Source: Clostridiales bacterium (lineage in GTDB: Bacteria; Bacillota; Clostridia; Caldicoprobacterales; DTU083). From it: DNA of 21,664 nucleotides. The notes under the pieces were generated by a model. The model saw nothing but the letters and a program-made list of their open reading frames with translations. It did not search any database and was not told the origin of the DNA. Both the position numbers and the translations under genes were made by a program. Below are positions 1-7,656 of the stretch, piece by piece (position 1 is the first letter of the stretch; each line of letters opens with the position of its first letter). The stretch spans positions 1-21,664 of the forward strand of contig JAAZEK010000216.1 in NCBI GenBank assembly GCA_012512335.1. The letters run 5' to 3'.

Positions 1-1604
1 AAACTGCTAAAAATACAGGATGCACAGTTAGAGGTGTATGCGGTAAGAATGAAGTGGTTGCAAATTTACAGGACTTATTGATTTATACCCTGAAAGGAAT
101 CTCCAATATCGTTGTGGAAGGAAAGCTGGAGTTTGCCAATATTAAGGATGTCAACCATGAAATGCTAAATAGTCTTTTTATGACCATAACTAATGCTAAC
201 TTTGATGAGGATGCAATTGAAAAGCAAATTGTAAAAATGCTTTCCATTAGAGATGAGCTAAAAGAATCTCTATCAGCTGATAGCTATCACGATGCTGCTG
301 TCTTTACTGTAGATTCCAGAAACTCTATGCTGGAAAAAGCTGCTAAAGTCGGTGTCCTTGCCACAGAAAATGAAGATGTACGTTCCCTACGAGAGCTAAT
401 TACCTACGGTTTAAAGGGTATGGCTGCTTATGGTGAGCATGCATTTAATATTGGAAAAGAAGATGAAGAAATTTATTCTTTCATTTACGAAGCTCTTGCA
501 GCTACTTTAGATGACTCTCTTTCTGCTGATGATCTTGTAGCACTTACTCTGAAAACAGGGGAATACGGTGTTAAGGTTATGGCACTTCTTGATGATGCCA
601 ACACTTCGCAATATGGAAATCCCGAGCTTACAGAGGTTAATATTGGCGTTAGAGAAAACCCTGCAATCCTAATCTCTGGCCATGATTTAACAGACCTGGA
701 GCAATTGCTGAAGCAGACCGAAGGAACTGGTGTTGATGTATATACTCATAGTGAGATGCTACCTGCTCACTACTATCCAGCATTTAAAAAGTATGATCAT
801 TTTGTTGGAAACTACGGAAATGCATGGTGGGAGCAAACAACAGAATTTGAATCCTTTAGAGGCCCTATCTTGTTTACCACAAACTGCATTGTTCCTCCAA
901 GAAAGGAAGAAATTAGAGACAGAATTTTCACCACTGGTTCTTCAGGATATCCAGGATGTGTCCACATAGAAGCTGATGAAAATGGCAATAAAGACTTTTC
1001 TGAAATCATCGCTTTAGCAAAAAAACTACCAGCTCCAGAGGAAATTGAAACTGGAACAATCGTAGGTGGATTTGCTCATAATCAGGTTTTGGCATTGGCA
1101 GATAAGGTAGTTGATGCTGTTAAGTCTGGTGCTATTAAGAGGTTCTTTGTTATGGCTGGTTGTGATGGTAGAATGAAATCCAGAAGCTATTACACTGAAT
1201 TTGCTGAACAGCTACCGAAAGATACAGTTATCATGACAGCTGGTTGTGCTAAGTATCGTTACAACAAGCTTCCACTTGGAGATATTGGAGGCATACCGAG
1301 AGTGTTGGATGCTGGTCAGTGTAACGATTCCTATTCATTAGCAGTAATTGCACTGAAGCTGAAGGAAGTATTCGAGCTAGATGATATAAACGATCTACCT
1401 ATAAGCTTCAATATTGCATGGTACGAACAAAAGGCAGTCATCGTCCTACTTGCATTACTCTCTCTAGGTGTGAAAAACATCCATTTAGGGCCAACCCTAC
1501 CAGGTTTCTTATCCCCAAATGTAGCTAATGTTCTTGTTGAGAACTTTGGTATTGCTGGTATCGGTACTGTAGAAGACGACATCGAGCTTTTCATGGCTCA
1601 ATAA
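1..1604 (+). CDS. hcp: Hybrid-cluster protein (Hcp, hydroxylamine/NO reductase), 5' end cut off by window
   Basis: Cytoplasmic Fe-S enzyme of nitrosative-stress defence that reduces hydroxylamine in vitro and is thought to reduce NO. The frame is open from the first base, and codons from position 3 read TAKNTGCTVRGVCGKNEVV, the N-terminal cysteine region of Hcp. The GTG at 54 is therefore internal, and the true start with the first CxxC lies outside the window. Hybrid-cluster ligands can be aligned by spacing with the Desulfovibrio enzyme: His in SGHDLTD, Glu in THSEML, Cys in TTNC, MAGC, TAGC and GQC, and Glu/Lys in WYEQK. The gaps between the four Cys (92, 28 and 25 residues) match Cys312/406/434/459 closely. 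An intact, probably active enzyme is inferred. The promoter is not visible, so regulation by an HcpR-type factor cannot be tested here. Confidence 0.96.
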   Translation, partial: TAKNTGCTVRGVCGKNEVVANLQDLLIYTLKGISNIVVEGKLEFANIKDVNHEMLNSLFMTITNANFDEDAIEKQIVKMLSIRDELKESLSADSYHDAAVFTVDSRNSMLEKAAKVGVLATENEDVRSLRELITYGLKGMAAYGEHAFNIGKEDEEIYSFIYEALAATLDDSLSADDLVALTLKTGEYGVKVMALLDDANTSQYGNPELTEVNIGVRENPAILISGHDLTDLEQLLKQTEGTGVDVYTHSEMLPAHYYPAFKKYDHFVGNYGNAWWEQTTEFESFRGPILFTTNCIVPPRKEEIRDRIFTTGSSGYPGCVHIEADENGNKDFSEIIALAKKLPAPEEIETGTIVGGFAHNQVLALADKVVDAVKSGAIKRFFVMAGCDGRMKSRSYYTEFAEQLPKDTVIMTAGCAKYRYNKLPLGDIGGIPRVLDAGQCNDSYSLAVIALKLKEVFELDDINDLPISFNIAWYEQKAVIVLLALLSLGVKNIHLGPTLPGFLSPNVANVLVENFGIAGIGTVEDDIELFMAQ

Positions 1605-1620
1605 TGTAATTATCTATTAT

Positions 1621-1652
1621 CCCGTCAGTGTATTTACTGGCGGGATTTTTGC
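1621..1652 (+). terminator. Rho-independent terminator of hcp
   Basis: CCCGTCAGT and ACTGGCGGG form a 9-bp stem with one G-U pair around a 6-base loop, followed by ATTTTT. It begins 17 bases after the hcp stop. Confidence 0.85.
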
Positions 1653-1777
1653 TAGTCAAGGAAAAGTGCCTTATTAACAAAAGTGCTTTTGATTTGAGTT
1701 AAAGTATATGTGGTATAGAGTATAGAAGAACCTATGAGAATCAGTAAAATATAGAAGTTTAAAAATATGGGGGTTAC

Positions 1778-2545
1778 ATGAACAAACAATTTGCGATTTT
1801 TATCGACATCGACGGTACCTTGTATAGTGATTTAGGTATTCCACAGGAAAACATCGACGTTATACGTGAAGTTAGAGAAGCTAAGCATTATGTTTTTGTC
1901 AATACAGGGAGATCTTATGCTCACATTCCCGATGTAGTGTTTGATACCGTTCCTCTAGACGGGGCTGTATCTGCTTTAGGCGCATATGCTCGGTTTAGGG
2001 ATGATGTATTGCATAATTCCCACTTTAGTCGTGATCAGCTTAGGGTGGTTTCAGAGCATTTTCTATCAGAAGGAAGAACCTGCTTCATAGAGGGTGATGA
2101 GAAGGTATTTGTTATCCATCGAAAGCATAATCATCATAAGGACATGATACCAATAAATTCCTCTGATGATTTCGACAAGTTATATCAGGATAGTAATGTG
2201 CATATTTTTCTCACTAGGGGCATGATGACCGACAAGGAGAGAGAACTGTTCCAGGATGATTTTTTGTATATCGAACATGAAAACTATTTTGAATGCGCCC
2301 TTAAAGGAAACAGTAAATCTCGCGGAATGGAGATTATTGCGAATCATTTAGGTTTGCCTTTAGAGAACTGTATTGCTATGGGAGACAGCTTAAATGATAT
2401 GGATATGATGAAGCATGCTGGAATTAGCATAGCCATGGATAATGCATTAGATGAAGTAAAGGAAATAAGCGACTTTGTAACCAAATCAGTGGATGAAGCA
2501 GGGGTTGCACATGCCTTGAGGAAATATGTTCTCAATAAGCTTTAG
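1778..2545 (+). CDS. HAD superfamily hydrolase, Cof-type (HAD-IIB) phosphatase
   Basis: Predicted soluble Mg-dependent phosphatase of 255 residues, typical length for Cof/YkrA-like enzymes that act on sugar phosphates, flavin or pyridoxal phosphates; the substrate cannot be assigned. Motif I is DIDGTL with nucleophile Asp10 and acid Asp12. Motif II is NTGR with Thr43. Motif III is Lys180 in NSKSRG. Motif IV is GDSLND at 202-207. The C2B cap lies between motifs II and III (about residues 80-175). All catalytic residues are present. The ATG follows a GGGGG ribosome site. It stands alone between the hcp terminator and a small membrane protein gene 103 bp downstream. Confidence 0.9.
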   Translation: MNKQFAIFIDIDGTLYSDLGIPQENIDVIREVREAKHYVFVNTGRSYAHIPDVVFDTVPLDGAVSALGAYARFRDDVLHNSHFSRDQLRVVSEHFLSEGRTCFIEGDEKVFVIHRKHNHHKDMIPINSSDDFDKLYQDSNVHIFLTRGMMTDKERELFQDDFLYIEHENYFECALKGNSKSRGMEIIANHLGLPLENCIAMGDSLNDMDMMKHAGISIAMDNALDEVKEISDFVTKSVDEAGVAHALRKYVLNKL

Positions 2546-2647
2546 AAGTTCTCTTGATTTCAATCAGTGCAAATCCTTATTTGAGGTTTTCGATAGGATG
2601 ATAGCGTTTATTATATAGCTAAGAAAATCTAGGGAAGGAGCCCTTAT

Positions 2648-2881
2648 TTGATTATGTCTAAAAAAGTAATTCCTATTATTGGAAATATTACATTTGCCTT
2701 AACCATAATTTTGGGAGCTTATATCCTCATTAGCACTTACTTGGTGAGAAGCTCACTGCCAGCTGGAGTTTGCCCTATAGATAATAATCGTATGCTAATT
2801 TATATTACCATTGGCTTGGGCATTATTACATTTGTGTTGTCGTTTTTTGATAAGAAGGAAGCAGAGACAATGGAGAAGTAA
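2648..2881 (+). CDS. Small two-helix membrane protein, unknown function
   Basis: Not recognised as a named family. It has 77 residues with two clear hydrophobic helices, about residues 8-31 and 49-67, separated by a loop containing the only Cys (VCPIDNN), and a charged C-terminus (KKEAETMEK). This suggests a two-pass inner-membrane protein, probably with its tail inside. The start is uncertain. The GGAAGGAG ribosome site at 2633-2640 is 7 bases from the TTG at 2648 and 13 from the ATG at 2654. TTG has the better spacing, and the ATG would give 75 residues. It is followed by a terminator at 2986-3018, so it ends a unit that could include the HAD gene upstream. Confidence 0.65.
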   Translation: MIMSKKVIPIIGNITFALTIILGAYILISTYLVRSSLPAGVCPIDNNRMLIYITIGLGIITFVLSFFDKKEAETMEK

Positions 2882-2985
2882 CAAAACATATGAGAAAGCT
2901 GCTTAGGTAAGATTAGGATCAGTAAGAGAACCGCAGATAAAGACCAAACTAAAGTAAAACTAAATTTAAGGGAAAAATAAGTATG

Positions 2986-3018
2986 AGGGACACTAAAAAA
3001 GGTGTCCTTTTTCTTTTT
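2986..3018 (+). terminator. Rho-independent terminator after the small membrane protein
   Basis: GGACAC and GTGTCC form a hairpin around an A-rich loop, followed by TTTTTCTTTTT. It lies about 105 bp after the stop at 2881. Confidence 0.8.
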
Positions 3019-3094
3019 CCTATTGAAATCTATTAGTTGTAAGGCAAAAAAGGATATCCAAGCTTACTAGTTCAATAGGAAGGAGGTGCAATCC

Positions 3095-3319
3095 ATGGCA
3101 TTGGAAAACAGACCTTATAGCACCAGGGTACAGATTCAGTTTGACCTTGGAACTAATGAAGATGGGAAGAAGATTACTGCCTCTAAGTCCCTTAGTAATG
3201 TAAAACCCGAAAGTGCTGACCAGGACATTTATGATGTGGCAATGGGACTTGCTGCATTGCAGGATCACCCAGTAAATGTAGTCCGTAAAGTAGCCCAGAC
3301 AGATTTAGTGAATGTTTAA
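3095..3319 (+). CDS. DUF1659 domain-containing small protein
   Basis: A 74-residue soluble protein recognised as DUF1659, a family of unknown function common in Bacilli and Clostridia and usually encoded next to DUF2922 and YvrJ genes, as here. The sequence MALENRPYSTRVQIQFDLG is followed by a Lys/Ser-rich region (KKITASKSLSNVKP), then a C-terminal part with DVAMGLAALQ. It has no membrane segment, signal peptide or catalytic motif. The ATG at 3095 is chosen because AGGAGG at 3081-3086 lies 8 bases upstream. An in-frame GTG at 3086 overlaps that ribosome site and cannot be the start. The DUF2922 gene follows after 47 bp with its own strong ribosome site, so the two are probably co-transcribed. 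Confidence 0.85.
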   Translation: MALENRPYSTRVQIQFDLGTNEDGKKITASKSLSNVKPESADQDIYDVAMGLAALQDHPVNVVRKVAQTDLVNV

Positions 3320-3366
3320 TAAACCCCTTGGACCATGAGTTGCCAGGGAGAAGGAGGTGAGAATGA

Positions 3367-3582
3367 ATGGAGACAATGTTGGAAATGATCTTCAAAACCG
3401 GTGCAGGTAGAAGCTATCGTCTAACTTTGAACAGCCCCAAAGCAGACTTGACACCATCCGAAATCCAGGATGCTATGAATCTTGTAATTAGCAAGGATCT
3501 CTTTGCTGTTGACGGTGGAGTGGCTGAGATTGACAGCGCTCAGCTGATTACTACTCAGACAGAACCTATCGTGTTCGCATAA
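3367..3582 (+). CDS. DUF2922 domain-containing small protein
   Basis: A 71-residue protein recognised as DUF2922, the usual partner of DUF1659. It reads METMLEMIFKTGAGRSYRLT, followed by LNSPKADLTPSEIQDAMNLVI and a C-terminal strand region ending in EPIVFA. The alternating pattern suggests a small alpha/beta fold; no catalytic motif or membrane helix is visible. AAGGAGG at 3351-3357 precedes the ATG. An ATG at 3363 is in another frame. The gene is followed directly by a hairpin terminator at 3583-3624. The YvrJ-like gene lies 127 bp beyond that, so the triad may be split into two transcripts or joined by read-through. Function is unknown. Confidence 0.87.
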   Translation: METMLEMIFKTGAGRSYRLTLNSPKADLTPSEIQDAMNLVISKDLFAVDGGVAEIDSAQLITTQTEPIVFA

Positions 3583-3624
3583 AAGAAAAGGGAGGGGAGC
3601 GAGTTTCGCTCCTCTTTTCTTTAA
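3583..3624 (+). terminator. Terminator after the DUF2922 gene
   Basis: GGAGCGA and TCGCTCC form the core stem around a short loop, extended outward by A-rich and T-rich arms with a bulge, and followed by TCTTTTCTTT. It lies between the DUF2922 and YvrJ-like genes. Confidence 0.75.
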
Positions 3625-3708
3625 ATAATCCCACTAAAAAGCTGTTATTGTTAGCTAAGAATGTTCTTTAGATGGTTAGAAAAAAGAATTTGAAAGGAGG
3701 AAACAAAT

Positions 3709-3852
3709 GTGGAACCAATACTTGGGATGATTGCTGATATTGGATTTCCCATTGCTATTTCCGTTTACCTGCTGGTGCGGATTGAGAAGAAGATGGAATC
3801 CCTAACAACATCCATCCAGTCTCTAACGGATGCAATCAGCGAAATGAAATAG
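3709..3852 (+). CDS. YvrJ family small membrane protein
   Basis: A 47-residue protein starting at GTG 3709, preceded by AAAGGAGG at 3693-3700 with 8-base spacing. It begins MEPILGMIADIGFPIAISVY and continues LLVRIEKKMESLTTSIQSL. The pattern is one membrane helix (about residues 5-23) followed by an amphipathic, coiled-coil-like tail. This matches the YvrJ family, which in Clostridia is often encoded beside DUF1659 and DUF2922 genes. The layout, with an N-terminal helix and a short cytoplasmic coiled coil, resembles holin-like BhlA/UviB proteins, but no lysis function should be assumed. An ATG at 3707 in another frame stops after seven codons. The gene is followed by a sequence shared with the end of the gene at 7657 and by a strong terminator. 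Confidence 0.8.
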   Translation: MEPILGMIADIGFPIAISVYLLVRIEKKMESLTTSIQSLTDAISEMK

Positions 3853-3862
3853 CATGGTGTAT

Positions 3863-3913
3863 AGAGTGAACGCGCCACTTATAAAAGTGAGCGTCTTGGC
3901 GATGGATAAATAA
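3863..3913 (+). repeat. Shared 3' element, copy A
   Basis: AGAGTGAACGCGCCACTT at 3863-3880 and GGATAAATAA at 3904-3913 recur exactly at 8013-8030 and 8046-8055. In this copy the 23-base middle contributes to a bulged hairpin (CGCCACTT with AAGTGAGCG). It lies between the YvrJ stop and its terminator. Function is unknown. Confidence 0.7.
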
Positions 3914-3954
3914 TGTATAATAATTCAATAGATAATGAACAAGAGCTAATGAAT

Positions 3955-3992
3955 AAAAAATGACGTCTACTGTTTAGCTGACGTCATTTTTC
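3955..3992. terminator. Bidirectional terminator between the YvrJ gene and murC
   Basis: AAAAATGACGTC and GACGTCATTTTT form a perfect 12-bp stem with a 12-base loop. A- and T-tracts on both sides let it end the YvrJ transcript (+) and the convergent murC transcript (-). Confidence 0.88.
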
Positions 3993-4080
3993 TATTATCA
4001 AACTCATATTATCTTTTCATAAGGTTCTACATATTTATTACAATAATATTTATGATTCTATAGCAAATAGTCGTTGGATT

Positions 4081-4114
4081 GTTATTCTGAGAAGATTGCG
4101 ACTAAGAATCTTCC
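4081..4114. repeat. Diverged intergenic repeat of the TCATTCYGAG...AGAATCTT type
   Basis: GTTATTCTGAG, a short variable centre, then TAAGAATCTTCC resembles the dispersed intergenic palindromes seen in many bacterial genomes. Better-preserved relatives lie at 5595-5760 upstream of murC. No gene is apparent between the terminator at 3992 and the murC stop. Confidence 0.45.
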
Positions 4115-4146
4115 TTGTTAGGATTAAAAGTTTACTTTATACTTAT

Positions 4147-5571
4147 TTACTCTATACTTGCAGCAATATCATCAAGTACTAAACCATTCAATCTATCTAC
4201 TAGCATAAATGCAACCTGATTTATGCTCTGTGACCCGGCAATCAGCACAAAATCCCCTGGTTGAACCCTTTCAGCCAGGAAGTTGGCAATATCATCAAAG
4301 TCACTGATGCATGTGGAAGGAGTTCCGTAACGTTCTGTAACTGCTTCAGCCAGCATTTCACTTGAAACGCCCCAGGCATTGGCTTCTCGATCTGAATAAA
4401 TATCATTCATAATTAAAAAGTCACATATTCCCAAGGCTTCTGCAAATTCATCAAAGAAGTAGTATACCCTAGAATAGGTGTGAGGCTGGAACACAACCCA
4501 CAGCTTACGATGATCATAATTACGGCAGGCTTCTATTGTTATCTTTACTTCTGTAGGATGATGAGCATAATCCTCATATACCTTAACTCCGTTCACATCA
4601 CCGCGAAGTTCGAAACGACGTTTCGCTCCATGGAATTGAATTAGGGTTTGACTAATGCTATCTACTGTGATACCTAGATAATCACCACATATAATAGTGG
4701 CAAGAGCATTCTCAATATTGTGATGACCTGGAATAGCTAACTTAAAATGTCCAAAGAGTTTTCCATGCTTAAAGATATCGAAATAAGGTAATCCCAAAGA
4801 ATTATATTTTATGTTCATTACTCGATAATCGTTCTCCGGGTCTTGACCAAAGGTAATCACTTTACAATCACATGCTTCCTTAATAAATGACAGTTCCTTG
4901 TCATCGCCATTTAGTATTAACACACCATCTTTTGGTACTATTTGAGCAAACTTCAAGAAAGAAGTCCGTATCTGTTCGATACCGTCTTTGAAGTAATCCA
5001 GATGATCCTCTTCCACATTCAAGATAATTCCAATTTGATGCTTGGAGTGCAAGAAGCTGTCAACATACTCGCAAGCCTCTGTAACAAAATAATTACTGTG
5101 ACCTACTCTGAAATTATTGTCTAATTCAGGGATGGTGCCTCCGACGCTGATGGTAGGATCGAGATCAGCATGAAGCAGCATCATGGATATCATAGATGAG
5201 GTAGTTGTCTTCCCATGGGTGCCCGATACAGCAATTGTGTTAGGATAGAGACTGGTTAGATAACCAAGGAATTCTTTCCGTTGCATAATAGGTAGACCTC
5301 TCCTGGCGGCTTCTATCATTTCTGGATTACTGTTGTTTATAGCAGCAGTATATACCACCAGATTGCAGTCATTGGGAATATTTTCAGCACGATGTCCAAT
5401 GGAAATGTGATGGCCTTCTTTTTCAAGTTTTTCTGTATAGACACAGGGCCGCATATCCGAACCGGAAATTTGAAAGCCCTTATGCAGGGCAATATGAGCT
5501 AATCCGCTCATACTCGTCCCGCCAATGCCTATAAAATGAATTTTTTTACCTTTTAGGAGCCTGTTTTCCAT
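4147..5571 (-). CDS. murC: UDP-N-acetylmuramate--L-alanine ligase
   Basis: ATP-dependent cytoplasmic ligase that adds L-alanine to UDP-MurNAc, the first peptide step of peptidoglycan synthesis. The 474-residue length is normal. Domain 1 begins with the Rossmann-like IHFIGIGGTSMSGLA (residues 11-25) that binds the UDP-sugar. The central ATPase has the P-loop GTHGKTTT (117-124), EACEY (165-169) and NVEEDHLDYF (185-194). HNIENALA (284-291) marks the link toward the C-terminal domain, which carries YEDYAHHPTE (332-341) and FQPHTYSR (361-368). All hallmark residues are present. AGAGGT about 12 bases upstream is a modest ribosome site. The DEAD-box helicase gene lies 207 bp upstream on the same strand across a repeat array. 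No other mur genes are in the window. Confidence 0.97.
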   Translation of the reverse strand: MENRLLKGKKIHFIGIGGTSMSGLAHIALHKGFQISGSDMRPCVYTEKLEKEGHHISIGHRAENIPNDCNLVVYTAAINNSNPEMIEAARRGLPIMQRKEFLGYLTSLYPNTIAVSGTHGKTTTSSMISMMLLHADLDPTISVGGTIPELDNNFRVGHSNYFVTEACEYVDSFLHSKHQIGIILNVEEDHLDYFKDGIEQIRTSFLKFAQIVPKDGVLILNGDDKELSFIKEACDCKVITFGQDPENDYRVMNIKYNSLGLPYFDIFKHGKLFGHFKLAIPGHHNIENALATIICGDYLGITVDSISQTLIQFHGAKRRFELRGDVNGVKVYEDYAHHPTEVKITIEACRNYDHRKLWVVFQPHTYSRVYYFFDEFAEALGICDFLIMNDIYSDREANAWGVSSEMLAEAVTERYGTPSTCISDFDDIANFLAERVQPGDFVLIAGSQSINQVAFMLVDRLNGLVLDDIAASIE

Positions 5572-5594
5572 AATTAAAAACTACCTCTTTTCTG

Positions 5595-5726
5595 TTGAGA
5601 TTCCTCGATAAACTTGGAATGACAAGATTTACCTTCTATTAAGATTCCTCGACAAACTCGGAATTACAATATTTAACTTTTGTTAAGATTCCTCGGTAAA
5701 CTCGGAATGACAAGATTTGTTAATTA
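5595..5726. repeat. Three tandem 44-bp intergenic repeats
   Basis: Units start at 5595, 5639 and 5683 with an exact 44-base period. Each contains AGATTCCTCG, about 5 variable bases, then ACTCGGAATGACAAGATTT with a few substitutions. On the minus strand this is the TCATTCCGAG...CGAGGAATCT class of dispersed repeat, with ATTCC/GGAAT arms able to form a hairpin. The array lies between the helicase and murC genes. Confidence 0.85.
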
Positions 5727-5728
5727 AG

Positions 5729-5760
5729 TTGTCATCCTGAGCATTTGCGAAGGATCTTCC
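5729..5760. repeat. Fourth repeat-family member in opposite orientation
   Basis: TTGTCATCCTGAGCATTTGC followed by GAAGGATCTTCC is the same class of element as the preceding array but inverted relative to it. ATCCT and AGGAT can pair. It sits just after the helicase stop at 5779 on the minus strand and may act as its 3' hairpin, but no T-tract follows. Confidence 0.6.
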
Positions 5761-5778
5761 CTATATAATTATATTAGT

Positions 5779-7410
5779 TTACTTTCCAACTATTCTATTA
5801 AAAATCCGCTTCAGTAAGGATTTCTTCTCAGGACTTGCTGATGGTTGGCTTTGATTTTGAGTAGCCTGAGAAACTTGTGTAGTTTTAGCATCTTTGGTCT
5901 GATGCTTAACAGCTGGTTTACTATCCGTGTTTTCCTGTGGCTTGCGCTGGTTCCAGGATTGTCCCTTATTACGATTGTAGGAACTTGTCTTATGCTCTGT
6001 AGCAGAAGTTTGCTGAGACTGAGACTTCCGATTGACATTTTGCTGTGTCTGCTTGGCTGTGTCTCTTTGTTGCCCTTGTCTACCAGTACTTGTTGGTACC
6101 CCAACAGGCTGCCTGTTGGAATCCTGCTGTTTATTTTGATTTTGGCCTTGATTCTGCCTTTTTGCTCCAGATTTTTGATAAGGCTTTTTACGAGAAGGCC
6201 TGTTTTGCGAAGTTGCTTGCTTGCCAGGTTGGCCTTTTAGCGCATGTGCTTTAACCCATTCATCTGAATCTGTTTTGCATTCGGCCAGTTCCTTATCAGT
6301 AGGCAAGCTTTCTTCTGGGATCATGGCTCCTATATGCTCTTCAATGGCGTATAGAGACATAATATCTTCTCCAGTAACAAAAGTTATAGCTTTTCCATCA
6401 TGTCCAGCTCGACCTGTACGACCTATTCGGTGGATATAGCTGTCTTTTTCAAATGGTACATCATAGTTTATAACCAGGGATAAATCTTCTATATGGATTC
6501 CTCTTGCTGCCACATCCGTCGCAACCAGAATATGATATGTTCCTTTTTTAAACTGCTGAATGTTAGTCATTCTTTTGTTTTGAGGGATGTCTCCATGTAG
6601 CGCCCTGGCAGCATAACCTTTTCGAGTAAGGAAGCTCTGAACCTGATCTACAGCTATTTTTGTATTACAAAAAATCATACAGGTTTCAGGCTGTTCCATC
6701 AATAATATTCGATTTAATTGAGTGCGTTTTTCATTTCTTTCCACTCTGTAATATTTTTGTTCAATGGAATCTACGGTTAAGGTTTCAGATTCAATATTTA
6801 TACTAACGGGATCCTTCATAAATTGCTCGCATAATCGTGCAATTTCTGGAGGGATAGTAGCTGAAAATAACAGGGTAACCCTATTTCTAGGTAGGGTACG
6901 TATTATTCGACGGACTTGGTCGATGAAACCCATATCCATCATTCTATCTACTTCATCTAAAACCAGATATTTTATATTCTTTGTTATAAGATTATTCTGC
7001 TGTATGTGGTCATAAACTCGACCAGGGGTTCCGGTCACAAAGGTGACATTCTCTCGTATGTCACGGATCTCTGTATTCATGTTGTGCTGCCCATATACAG
7101 CTGTAGAAGAGTGGGGAACATACTTGGCCATTTTTCTAAGGTCGTTGTCTACTTGGACTGCCAGCTCCCGTGTAGGTTCCAAAATAAGGCATTGGGGGCC
7201 TGGAGCTTTTGGATCAGTTAATTGAAGCACGGACATGCCAAAAACAGCTGTTTTTCCGCTACCTGTTTTAGACATCACGATGACATCTTTTCCATCTAAA
7301 ACATGGGGTATTGCCCTGGCTTGGACTTCAGTTGGTTCATCGAATTCCATGTCCTTCAGGGCTTTTAGTAGAGGCTCTGATAGCCCCATTTCCTTAAAAC
7401 TACTTATCAT
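5779..7410 (-). CDS. DEAD-box ATP-dependent RNA helicase with long Q/N-rich basic tail
   Basis: Superfamily 2 RNA helicase of 543 residues, related to CshA/DeaD-type enzymes of RNA decay, ribosome assembly and cold adaptation; the exact paralogue is unclear. The Q motif ends at Gln30. Further motifs are I SKTGSGKT (47-54), Ia PTRELA (79-84), II DEVD (152-155, in place of DEAD), III SAT (183-185), V ATDVAARG (297-304) and VI HRIGRTGRAG (327-336). From about residue 390 to the end the chain is low complexity (Gln, Asn, Ser, Lys and Arg). It closes with the basic KKSLLKRIFNRIVGK, probably a disordered RNA-binding region. AGGAG stands about 7 bases before the ATG. The helicase is upstream of murC on the same strand. 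Confidence 0.93.
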   Translation of the reverse strand: MISSFKEMGLSEPLLKALKDMEFDEPTEVQARAIPHVLDGKDVIVMSKTGSGKTAVFGMSVLQLTDPKAPGPQCLILEPTRELAVQVDNDLRKMAKYVPHSSTAVYGQHNMNTEIRDIRENVTFVTGTPGRVYDHIQQNNLITKNIKYLVLDEVDRMMDMGFIDQVRRIIRTLPRNRVTLLFSATIPPEIARLCEQFMKDPVSINIESETLTVDSIEQKYYRVERNEKRTQLNRILLMEQPETCMIFCNTKIAVDQVQSFLTRKGYAARALHGDIPQNKRMTNIQQFKKGTYHILVATDVAARGIHIEDLSLVINYDVPFEKDSYIHRIGRTGRAGHDGKAITFVTGEDIMSLYAIEEHIGAMIPEESLPTDKELAECKTDSDEWVKAHALKGQPGKQATSQNRPSRKKPYQKSGAKRQNQGQNQNKQQDSNRQPVGVPTSTGRQGQQRDTAKQTQQNVNRKSQSQQTSATEHKTSSYNRNKGQSWNQRKPQENTDSKPAVKHQTKDAKTTQVSQATQNQSQPSASPEKKSLLKRIFNRIVGK

Positions 7411-7656
7411 TAAAATCTCCTATCAATTTATACTCAAATCATACTCATTTGTGAGTAGCTTGTACACATAAACAATAACATATTGACCCATTCAATGCAA
7501 GAGGATGCAAATGAGAGCTATCACAATTCACACTTGCAAACCAGCTCCAGATTTATTACAATGAAGCTAGTGATTGGATTCTTTATCTATAATTGTAGAA
7601 GAAACTTTCCTGTATATATTACTATATAACTGAAGAGTAGGAAGGAGATCCAAACC

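Noticed and set aside
54..56. GTG at 54 as the start of hcp
   Set aside because: The frame is open to the window edge and encodes conserved Hcp residues upstream of 54, so this codon is internal.
1689..1726. Promoter for the HAD gene (TTGATT/TTGAGT with TATAGA)
   Set aside because: Spacer lengths of 14 or 19 bases do not fit a standard sigma-A promoter.
3868..3915. A 15-codon frame (VNAPLIKVSVLAMDK) starting at GTG 3868 inside the shared 3' element
   Set aside because: No ribosome site precedes it, and the second copy of the element does not preserve the frame. It is kept only as a possible coding remnant.
5595..5726. CRISPR array, suggested by regular 44-bp spacing
   Set aside because: The whole unit is repeated with no unique spacers, there are only three units, and no cas genes are nearby.
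5845..6240. 131-codon plus-strand frame opposite the helicase tail
   Set aside because: It is the antisense of low-complexity Gln/Asn-rich codons, which gives long open frames by composition. The helicase on the other strand is well supported.
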